Shown here one piece after another: positions 53,664-61,551 of a stretch of 64,000 nt of DNA. How positions within the stretch are numbered: position 1 is the stretch's first letter; the number at the start of each line of letters is the position of its first letter. The stretch lies in assembly GCF_042646065.1 (NCBI RefSeq), contig NZ_JBHRTA010000038.1, positions 124,001 through 188,000 on the forward strand. Direction: 5' to 3'. The position numbers were made by a program, and so were the translations under genes. Below the pieces are notes generated by a model. The model saw only the letters and a list, made by a program, of their open reading frames with translations, was not told where the DNA came from and searched no databases. This stretch comes from Parapedobacter deserti. Its GTDB lineage: Bacteria; Bacteroidota; Bacteroidia; Sphingobacteriales; Sphingobacteriaceae.

Positions 53664-55235
53664 ATGATGCATTTGTTTCGAAGTCACTCACACAAACGAA
53701 CAGGATGGATGGCAGCTGCGATCACGGTGGTCGGTTTTTCGGCGGCTGCCCAAGAAGCGAATTTAGTAAAGCTATCTCCTGCACGATCTGATGTTCAGAT
53801 CAGCAGACACATCTATGGGCATTTTGCCGAACACCTTGGCCGATGCATTTACGATGGCTTTTATGTGGGCGAAGGGAATGCCGAGATACCCCATACCGAC
53901 GGTGTTCGGAATGACGTGGTGGAGGCGCTGAAGCAGCTCAGCATTCCCAACTTACGTTGGCCTGGAGGCTGTTTTGCTGATACCTATCATTGGAAAGACG
54001 GTATCGGGCCAAAAGACCAGCGACCCACCATTGTGAACACCTGGTGGGGAGGGGTTACGGAAGACAACAGCTTCGGCACGCATGACTTTCTCAACATGTG
54101 CGAGTTGCTTGGCACGGAACCTTATTTAGCCGGCAATGTGGCCAGCGGTGAGGTTCAGGAACTGGCCGATTGGGTACAATACGTCAACCATGCCGGCAGG
54201 AGCCCGATGGCCGATCTGCGTCAGAAAAACGGTCGTGAAGAGCCATGGAAGGTGAAGTACTGGGGCGTGGGCAACGAGGCTTGGGGCTGCGGTGGCAATA
54301 TGACACCGGAATATTATGCGGATGTATATCGCCGGTATGCCACTTTTATGAGCGACTGGAATAACTCTGGCGGGGTTTTCCGTATTGCATCAGGAGCAAA
54401 CAGCTCCGACTATCACTGGACGGAAACACTGATGAAAAACATACCTCATCTCCTGCTTGAGGGCGTAGCTTTACACCACTATGCGGTAATCGATTGGAGC
54501 AATAAAGGCCCTTCCACGACCTATTCGGATAAACAGTATTTCCAAACGATGAAATCGGCCTGGAAAATGGAAGAGCTGGTCACCAGACACACGGCTATAA
54601 TGGATAAATACGATCCGGAGAAAAACGTGGCGCTGGTTGTGGATGAATGGGGCGGTTGGTACGACGTCGAACCAGGCACAAATCCCGGATTCCTGTACCA
54701 ACAGAATACCATGCGCGATGCCATGATCGCCGGCGTCACGCTGAATATTTTCAACAACCATGCGGAGCGGGTGCGCATGGCCAACCTGGCCCAAACCATC
54801 AACGTGTTGCAAGCCGTCATTCTTACCGACGGCGACAAGATGGTTCTGACGCCTACCTTTCACGTAATGGAAATGTACAAGGTGCATCAGGATGCGGCGT
54901 TGATCCCGGTTTCGGTTCAATCGGCTAACCTGACGATGGATGGAGAGGAACTGCCGGCAGTTTCGGCATCGGCATCGGCAGACAGCTTAGGTAATACTCA
55001 TGTTTCACTAGTGAACATCCATCCAACGGACAAACAGGAGATACGCGTGGATCTCGGCAAGGCCTACCGATCGGTCGAAGGTCGGTTGCTGACCGCTGGA
55101 GACTTACGAGCGTATAATTCTTTTGACGCCCCGGAAACGGTTGTGCCTACAGGGTATCAAGGCGCACGACTGCGAGAAAATCAATTAACCGTCTCGCTGC
55201 CACCGTTTTCGGTGGTAGTGCTTAAACTAAGATGA
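53664..55235 (+). CDS. GH51 alpha-L-arabinofuranosidase, exported (GH51a)
   Basis: A complete 523-residue GH51 retaining arabinofuranosidase. Signal peptide ends F-S-A-A-A-Q. The (beta/alpha)8 barrel carries acid/base Glu205 in V-G-N-E-A-W-G and nucleophile Glu328 in V-V-D-E-W-G-G-W, with R-W-P-G-G-C-F and the conserved L-N-I-F-N-N-H motif. A C-terminal beta sandwich (from about 410) is intact and ends P-P-F-S-V-V-V-L-K-L-R. It would release terminal arabinofuranose from arabinan or arabinoxylan fragments in the periplasm or at the surface. Its stop overlaps the next start in ATGA (55232-55235), implying coupled translation. Confidence 0.96.
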   Translation: MMHLFRSHSHKRTGWMAAAITVVGFSAAAQEANLVKLSPARSDVQISRHIYGHFAEHLGRCIYDGFYVGEGNAEIPHTDGVRNDVVEALKQLSIPNLRWPGGCFADTYHWKDGIGPKDQRPTIVNTWWGGVTEDNSFGTHDFLNMCELLGTEPYLAGNVASGEVQELADWVQYVNHAGRSPMADLRQKNGREEPWKVKYWGVGNEAWGCGGNMTPEYYADVYRRYATFMSDWNNSGGVFRIASGANSSDYHWTETLMKNIPHLLLEGVALHHYAVIDWSNKGPSTTYSDKQYFQTMKSAWKMEELVTRHTAIMDKYDPEKNVALVVDEWGGWYDVEPGTNPGFLYQQNTMRDAMIAGVTLNIFNNHAERVRMANLAQTINVLQAVILTDGDKMVLTPTFHVMEMYKVHQDAALIPVSVQSANLTMDGEELPAVSASASADSLGNTHVSLVNIHPTDKQEIRVDLGKAYRSVEGRLLTAGDLRAYNSFDAPETVVPTGYQGARLRENQLTVSLPPFSVVVLKLR

Positions 55236-57211
55236 TCATGAATAGGCTATCGAGACTTACGGTGTTAACGGGGGTGTGTACGTGGCATGTGGTCACGGCT
55301 TTCGCCCAACCGGTCGCCCTGACAGTAGATGTAAACCATATCAAAGGAGAGGTTAACCCTGGCATCTGGGGGCTCTTTTTCGAAGACATCAACATGGGTG
55401 CCGACGGCGGAATATATGCCGAGTTAATAAAAAACCGGTCCTTTGAATTTTTCCGGCCTATGATGGGATGGCAAACATTGGGCAAGGCTCCGGAAGGAGG
55501 TTTACTGGTACTCAACAGGCAGGAGCAAAAAGAAGCAAATCCCCGCTTCCTGCGGGTCAATACGGAGGGGACGGGGGAGGAAGGTCTGGGGCTGAGCAAT
55601 GAGGGGTTCCGCGGTATGGGGATTAAAGCGGGGCTCCGCTACGATTTTTCGGTCATGTACCGGCAGCGCAGGCCGGGAATCAGCTTGCGGTTGGAATTGG
55701 TGGACAGCGCTGGCCGTGTGATTGGAAAAGGAAAGCTGGAACCGGCAACCGATGCGGAGGGCTGGCAGAAGCAGTCGGCAGGCTTCCGTGCAACGGCTAC
55801 ACATCCCAAGGCTCGGCTCAACATTTGGTTTGAAGGCGAGGGCGAAATCGACTTGGACATGATTTCCTTATTCCCAGAAGATACCTGGAAAGGGCGGCCG
55901 GGTGGCTTGCGGAGGGATATGGTCCAGCTGCTGGCGGATATGCAACCTGGGTTCCTGCGGTTCCCGGGCGGCTGTATCGTGGAAGGCTATGACCTCTCGC
56001 AGCGCTTCCAATGGAAAAAGACGGTTGGCCCTATTGAAGAACGGCAGCAGGTGATCAATCGTTGGAATTTTGAGTTCCGCCACCGCCCCACGCCCGACTA
56101 CTTCCAAACCTTCGGACTTGGATTTTTTGAATATTTTCAGCTGGCCGAAGACATTGGTGCCGACCCAATGCCCATCCTCAACTGCGGTATGGCCTGCCAG
56201 TTCAACACGGCGGAGTTGGTACCTATGGATCAGCTGGACGAGTACGTGCACGATGCCTTGGATCTCATCGAGTTCGCCAACGGCGATGTCACCACCCGGT
56301 GGGGCAAGCTCCGGGCCGACATGGGACATCCTGCGCCGTTCAACCTGAAGGTGCTCGGGGTGGGCAACGAAAACTGGGGACCGCAATATGTAGAGCGGCT
56401 GGCGGTGTTCAAGAAGGCACTCAACGAGATACATCCTGAAATTGCCATCATAGCCAGCTCAGGCACCGACCCGAACGGCGAACGTTTCGATTACCTGGAT
56501 AGCGAACTGCGTAAAATGCAGGTAGATATCATTGATGAGCATTACTACCGCCATCCCGACTGGTTCTTTGAAAATGCATCGAGATACGACGAATACGATC
56601 GTCATGGCCCGAAAATATTTGCTGGGGAATATGCCGCCCAAAGTGTTCGTATCGCCAGTCCGGACAATAAAAATAATTGGCTTACGGCCCTTTCAGAAGC
56701 AGCCTTTCTTACGGGCGTGGAACGTAATGCCGACGTGGTCACGCTCGCTTCCTATGCGCCGCTGTTCGGCCATGTCGATGGATGGCAATGGACGCCCGAC
56801 CTGATCTGGGTGGAGTCCGAAGCCAGAAATTGGGTTAGCCGCATCCGTTTCCGGGCGGGATTGCCGGCAATTACCGCTTCGGGCGCTGCGCTGCGCAATG
56901 CGTACCGCAATGAGCGGCGTATTGAGCTGGCGTATGAAGAGCACCGGTTCCACGATGCCCGTAGATGGATGATTGCGGCAGAAACCCTCGGCCGGAAGGT
57001 GGGTATTGTCCGTATATTCGGACGGCTGAAGCCCGGAAGCTCGGTATCCGTATATCGCTACGATCCAGAAAGCTACGATCACACCTATACGGTGGGCACG
57101 ATAGATCCGGGTATCGAAAACCGGCAGTGGTTGGACAAAATGTATTTCATTGCCATTCACCGGGATGAAATGAACCGGAACAACAAACTGGTGCAGAACC
57201 CGGGTTACTGA
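55232..57211 (+). CDS. Chimera: GH51 arabinofuranosidase catalytic part fused to SusD C-terminus (GH51b::SusD)
   Basis: A 659-residue single open frame. Signal peptide ends V-T-A-F-A-Q. A CBM4/9-like beta domain (about 85-215) and a GH51 barrel follow, with acid/base Glu380 (V-G-N-E-N-W-G) and nucleophile Glu466 (F-A-G-E-Y-A). Up to W-Q-W-T-P-D-L-I-W (residue 526) it is a normal large GH51. From residue 527 (base 56810) it is instead the end of a SusD protein: R-F-R-A-G-L-P-A-I-T-A-S-G, R-N-E-R-R-I-E-L-A-Y-E-E-H-R-F-H-D-A-R-R-W, and the ending K-L-V-Q-N-P-G-Y. The GH51 C-terminal beta sandwich (roughly 130-200 residues) is missing. A terminator typical of an operon end follows. Folding and activity are doubtful. 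Confidence 0.85.
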   Translation: MIMNRLSRLTVLTGVCTWHVVTAFAQPVALTVDVNHIKGEVNPGIWGLFFEDINMGADGGIYAELIKNRSFEFFRPMMGWQTLGKAPEGGLLVLNRQEQKEANPRFLRVNTEGTGEEGLGLSNEGFRGMGIKAGLRYDFSVMYRQRRPGISLRLELVDSAGRVIGKGKLEPATDAEGWQKQSAGFRATATHPKARLNIWFEGEGEIDLDMISLFPEDTWKGRPGGLRRDMVQLLADMQPGFLRFPGGCIVEGYDLSQRFQWKKTVGPIEERQQVINRWNFEFRHRPTPDYFQTFGLGFFEYFQLAEDIGADPMPILNCGMACQFNTAELVPMDQLDEYVHDALDLIEFANGDVTTRWGKLRADMGHPAPFNLKVLGVGNENWGPQYVERLAVFKKALNEIHPEIAIIASSGTDPNGERFDYLDSELRKMQVDIIDEHYYRHPDWFFENASRYDEYDRHGPKIFAGEYAAQSVRIASPDNKNNWLTALSEAAFLTGVERNADVVTLASYAPLFGHVDGWQWTPDLIWVESEARNWVSRIRFRAGLPAITASGAALRNAYRNERRIELAYEEHRFHDARRWMIAAETLGRKVGIVRIFGRLKPGSSVSVYRYDPESYDHTYTVGTIDPGIENRQWLDKMYFIAIHRDEMNRNNKLVQNPGY

Positions 57212-57237
57212 TACATCAATATGCGATAATTTTATTT

Positions 57238-57269
57238 AAGCTCCTGGCTACCCGCCGGGGGCTTTTTTT
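57238..57269 (+). terminator. Intrinsic terminator after the GH51::SusD chimera
   Basis: AAGCTCC (57238-57244) pairs with GGGGCTT (57258-57264, one G-T) and is followed by a run of T (57263-57269). It begins 27 nt after the stop and ends the GH97-derived/GH51a/chimera operon. Confidence 0.8.
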
Positions 57270-57284
57270 GTGCTCGGTTTTTTT

Positions 57285-57292
57285 TACATTTG
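57285..57292 (+). promoter_or_regulatory. Candidate -7 element of the HTCS gene
   Basis: TACATTTG (57285-57292) is a perfect TAnnTTTG box 35 nt upstream of the ATG at 57327. The only TTTG upstream (57267-57270) has a 14-nt spacer, too short, so the -33 element is weak or absent. Confidence 0.45.
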
Positions 57293-57326
57293 TAATTCAG
57301 AATTATAAACTTAATATCCTCAACCG

Positions 57327-60300
57327 ATGACGCTAAAACGATGGGTGATTATGGCTGTGGCTATTTTTGGCTGCTCAACAAGTGTGTGGTCGACAGGTAA
57401 TCCTAAAGTAAAATACTTGGGTATTGAGCACGGGCTTTCCAATAATTACGTAACGACAATTTTCCAAGACACCTACGGATTTATGTGGTTTGGTACCGCC
57501 GACGGCGTCAATCGCTACGACGGGTACCAGTTTAAAGTATATAAAAACCAGCCTGATAACCCAGCTTCTCTGCTGGATAATAGGATTACCGATGTCATCG
57601 AAGACCATCATGGGTCGATTTGGGTAGCAACAAAGAAGGGGGTATCGATATTGGATGAAAAAGGCTCGGGCTTCATACACCTGCGTTATAAGGTTGCGCG
57701 GAGTGGAGACTCCGCGCTGACTGATTTTGCCGTCAGCAGCATGGCACTTGGGAGCGAAGGGGACCTGTTTGTGGCAAGTGAGCAAGCGGGTTTGCTTCGT
57801 GTCTCCAAGAACGATGCCTTTCTCGCCTCGCAAATACCTTACGTCCATGCAAGTGGCATGCAGTACAACTACCATGTGCAGGCCATGGACATCGACCCCA
57901 GTGGGGTGTTATGGCTGGTCATTCATGACATTGGCCTTTGCTACCGCGATGCCGCCGATGGCACCATAAGATTGAAATCACCCTATGTCAGATCCGTGAC
58001 CTGCATGAAAGTGGATGGCGAAGGCCGAATTTGGCTGGGCACTGACCAAGGCTTGTATCGGTACCATATCAAGGAAGACCAGTATAACCGTTATACGAGA
58101 CAGCATGGCCTGTCCGCAAATGTCATAGCCTCGTTGAGTCTCGGTCGCGACCAGCACCTATGGGTAGGCACCGACGGCGGTGGCATCACCGTTATTGATC
58201 GCGACGGGCATTTCGGCTATTTTACGGGTGCTGAGCACAACGGTGTGCTCACGAGCGGCGCCGTATTTGCTGTGTATGAAGATGCCGAGGCACGGCATTG
58301 GATTGGTACATTGCGGGGCGGGGTCAACATCATCGACCCAAAAACGAGCCGTTTCAAGCTGGTGCGGCACAGTGGGCAGCAATATACCGTCTGCGACAAT
58401 GACTTTATCCTCTCATTCGCTGAAGACGATGATGGTACGCTCTGGATAGGCACGGATGGCAGCGGCTTGGTTCATTGGAATCGCGACAACAATACATTTG
58501 CATACTATAAGCATGCAGCGGACAGGCCTGGTTCGTTGAGCAACAATTTCGTCACAAGTGTGATTTGCGACAATCAAGGGGATATTTGGGCCACCACCTA
58601 TGGCGGAGGTATCAACCGGTTCAATAGACACACAGGGGAATTCACTCGGTATGCATGTTTCAATTCACAGGCAAATTACGAAAACCGAAATGTGTGGAAA
58701 ATTTATGAAGATAGCCAGGGGCGACTTTGGGCTACCACCCTGCTGGGTGGTGGCTTGTATTTGTTTAATAGAGACCGAAATATTTTCGAATTGTACGATG
58801 CGACCATACAAGATGTATTGTCGGTGACGGAAGATGAAGCGGGAGTATTTTGGTTGGGAACTTTTTCAGCACTCATCAAACTTGACACGAGGCTCCGTAC
58901 GGTTTCACGGATTCCGATAGCCCACTCGGTACGTGCAATCCACTCGGGCCACAACGATAGCCTGTGGGTGGGAACGGAAGGTAGCGGGTTGCTTCTGGTC
59001 GATAAAAAGACAGGGCATTATCGGCAGCTCACGGAATCGGATGGATTGCCAAGTAACGCCATCCTGAATCTACTGCAGGATAGCAAGGGGAATTTTTGGT
59101 TATCCACATTCAGCGGGCTGTGCAAGTTCGACCCCATAAGCGATGAAATCTGCAACTTTTATGAGTCCGATGGCTTGCAGAGTAACCAGTTCAACTACAA
59201 TGCTGCCCTGAAGCTGCGTAGCGGGGAATTTGTATTCGGCGGGATCAAAGGATTTAACCTGTTCTTTCCGGATAGCATCAGAAATTTTCATACCGTTCCC
59301 AAATTGGTACTTACAGATCTCCGGATAAACAACAAATCCTATGAGCGATATCCCAAAATGAATGGTGTAGGCAATGTTCTCAACGCCAGTGGTTTGGAAG
59401 TTCCATACAGTGATGCAGTGCTTTCCTTCAGCTTTTCGGCTTTAGAGTATTCCTCGCCAGACAAAATTAAATACGCTTATATGCTGGAAGGTTGGGACAA
59501 AGACTGGAACTATGTAGACGGGCAGCGTACGGCGCACTACTCACGGTTAAATGAAGGGAATTATACGCTGCGCATAAAATCGACCAACGCCGATGGCGTA
59601 TGGTCGCCGCATGAACGTACATTGTCCGTCCACGTATTGCCGCCGTGGTGGCGAACCCGTTGGGCCTATGGGATTTACCTACTGCTAGGTATGGCGAGTG
59701 TATATGGCTATGTTTATTACGACCGTAGGCAAACAAAACTCAGCTATGAGGTTGAGTTGGCCCGCATGGAGGTGAAAAAAGAGAAGGAACTGAATGAGAA
59801 AAAGCTGGCTTTTTTTACCCATATCTCACACGAGTTCCGGACACCGCTAACCTTGATCGTTAACCCCATCAAGGAGTTGTTGTACAGTGAAAACAAGGTG
59901 GTAGACAGTGAGGAACTAGCTATGGTGTACCGAAATTCCAAGCGCCTCTTGGGACTGGTGGATCAATTGCTGCTTTTCCGAAAAGCTGACAGTGGGGAGG
60001 ATCGGCTGCGCTTGGTACGCCTCAACATGGTGACCCTGTGCAGGGAAGTTTTTTTCAGCTTCAAGCAACATGCTGAGTCGCGCAGAATCGACTACCGGTT
60101 CGAATGTGCCGACGAAGCTATGGTACTTTTTGCCGACCGCGAAAAAATGGAAATTGTGCTGTTCAATCTGATCAGCAATGCCCTGAAATTTACGCCAGAA
60201 GGCGGCGAGGTGATCGTTGCACTGCAATGGGGAAACGGGGATATGTGTGTGACGGTGTCTGATACTGGCTGTGGTGTCCCAGCAGATTTGGCCGACCGCG

Positions 60301-61412
60301 TGTTCGACAGCTTTTACCGTGATTCCGCTAGCAACGGAAGTGGCGTGAGTGGATTCGGTATTGGCCTGTTTTTGGTCAAGAAATTTGTAGAGGCCCATGC
60401 AGGAACCATTGGCTATACGAGTACTGACGGAAGGGGGACACGCTTCACCGTTACCTTGCGGCAGGGCCGGCAGCATTTTGAAAACCAATACGTGTTTGAA
60501 GATGTGGGCGAACACTCCATGTTTTTGGATGAGTTGATGCCGGAAAGCGAAAACCTGTCAACGGCGACAGATAAAATGGCCAAAGACGAAATGAAGGAAA
60601 TCTCAGAACTGGTGACCGACTCGCCCGTGATGTTGGTAATAGATGACAACACTCAAATCCGGCACTATATTCAGCGGATATTCAATGGGCGTTGCATGGT
60701 CTATCATGCTGCTACTGGAGAAGAAGGGCTTCGCTTGGCGAAGAAGTATCAACCCGATATCGTGCTATGTGACGTGGTGATGGGCGACCTATCCGGCATC
60801 GACCTTTGCACCCACATCAAACACGACCCTGTGATGAGTCATATCCCTGTTATCTTGCTCACAGCAAGTTCGTCGGAAGAAGTGAAACTCAAAGGCATTG
60901 AGTGTGGTGCCGACGATTACATTACCAAGCCTTTCGACAAGGAGCTGTTGGTGGCACGTGTGTCGGGTGTGCTCAAGAGCCGAAGCCAATTGCAGCAATA
61001 TTTTTTTAATGAAGTGACGCTGCGTTCCCAAGACTTTAAGATATCTTCGGAATACACCGACTTCCTGAATACTTGCATCGCTACCGTGGAGAAACATTTG
61101 GATAACCCCGATTTCAATGTTAAGATACTTGCTGATGAGGTAGGGATGAGCCACTCCAACCTTTACAAAAAAATCAAATCCATTTCGGGTAAATCAGCCA
61201 ATGAGTTTATCCGATTTATCCGGCTACGGAAAGTGGCACAACTGCTCATCAGCACTGATTGCAACGTCAGCGAAGCGGCGTATGCTGCGGGTTTCAATGA
61301 CATCAAGTATTTCCGCGAACAGTTTTTTAAGCTGTTCGGCACAAAACCTTCAGATTACAAAAAAAGATTCAGAGACACGTTTAGACGGAGTTATAACGTG
61401 AAGCGTACTTGA
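57327..61412 (+). CDS. Hybrid two-component system (HTCS) one-protein sensor/regulator
   Basis: A 1361-residue HTCS. Signal peptide (1-22), then 14-bladed periplasmic propeller repeats (two-component regulator propellers with G-L-S-N-N-Y-V-T-T-I-F-Q-D and W-F-G-T motifs, about 30-680), a Y_Y_Y domain (about 690-775) and a transmembrane helix near 782-800. HisKA carries His835 in H-I-S-H-E-F-R-T-P, followed by HATPase_c (D-T-G-C-G-V, G-F-G-I-G-L-F). The receiver has Asp1149 in L-C-D-V-V-M, and the C-terminal AraC HTH spans about 1262-1355. HTCS proteins bind an oligosaccharide in the periplasm and activate the adjacent PUL. With GH51 genes upstream and a SusC downstream, arabinan-derived oligosaccharides are the likely signal. 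Confidence 0.97.
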   Translation: MTLKRWVIMAVAIFGCSTSVWSTGNPKVKYLGIEHGLSNNYVTTIFQDTYGFMWFGTADGVNRYDGYQFKVYKNQPDNPASLLDNRITDVIEDHHGSIWVATKKGVSILDEKGSGFIHLRYKVARSGDSALTDFAVSSMALGSEGDLFVASEQAGLLRVSKNDAFLASQIPYVHASGMQYNYHVQAMDIDPSGVLWLVIHDIGLCYRDAADGTIRLKSPYVRSVTCMKVDGEGRIWLGTDQGLYRYHIKEDQYNRYTRQHGLSANVIASLSLGRDQHLWVGTDGGGITVIDRDGHFGYFTGAEHNGVLTSGAVFAVYEDAEARHWIGTLRGGVNIIDPKTSRFKLVRHSGQQYTVCDNDFILSFAEDDDGTLWIGTDGSGLVHWNRDNNTFAYYKHAADRPGSLSNNFVTSVICDNQGDIWATTYGGGINRFNRHTGEFTRYACFNSQANYENRNVWKIYEDSQGRLWATTLLGGGLYLFNRDRNIFELYDATIQDVLSVTEDEAGVFWLGTFSALIKLDTRLRTVSRIPIAHSVRAIHSGHNDSLWVGTEGSGLLLVDKKTGHYRQLTESDGLPSNAILNLLQDSKGNFWLSTFSGLCKFDPISDEICNFYESDGLQSNQFNYNAALKLRSGEFVFGGIKGFNLFFPDSIRNFHTVPKLVLTDLRINNKSYERYPKMNGVGNVLNASGLEVPYSDAVLSFSFSALEYSSPDKIKYAYMLEGWDKDWNYVDGQRTAHYSRLNEGNYTLRIKSTNADGVWSPHERTLSVHVLPPWWRTRWAYGIYLLLGMASVYGYVYYDRRQTKLSYEVELARMEVKKEKELNEKKLAFFTHISHEFRTPLTLIVNPIKELLYSENKVVDSEELAMVYRNSKRLLGLVDQLLLFRKADSGEDRLRLVRLNMVTLCREVFFSFKQHAESRRIDYRFECADEAMVLFADREKMEIVLFNLISNALKFTPEGGEVIVALQWGNGDMCVTVSDTGCGVPADLADRVFDSFYRDSASNGSGVSGFGIGLFLVKKFVEAHAGTIGYTSTDGRGTRFTVTLRQGRQHFENQYVFEDVGEHSMFLDELMPESENLSTATDKMAKDEMKEISELVTDSPVMLVIDDNTQIRHYIQRIFNGRCMVYHAATGEEGLRLAKKYQPDIVLCDVVMGDLSGIDLCTHIKHDPVMSHIPVILLTASSSEEVKLKGIECGADDYITKPFDKELLVARVSGVLKSRSQLQQYFFNEVTLRSQDFKISSEYTDFLNTCIATVEKHLDNPDFNVKILADEVGMSHSNLYKKIKSISGKSANEFIRFIRLRKVAQLLISTDCNVSEAAYAAGFNDIKYFREQFFKLFGTKPSDYKKRFRDTFRRSYNVKRT

Positions 61413-61551
61413 CGCCGCTTGTTGGCCAAGAAGTGGATATACCCCCCTTTTTAGATGAATTTCACCCCTTATCAGGAAGTGCTGGCAACCGATTTTTGTC
61501 TGGTCATGCTAAAGCTCTGGCAATCGCTGGAAGGTAATGGTAAACTGAATT

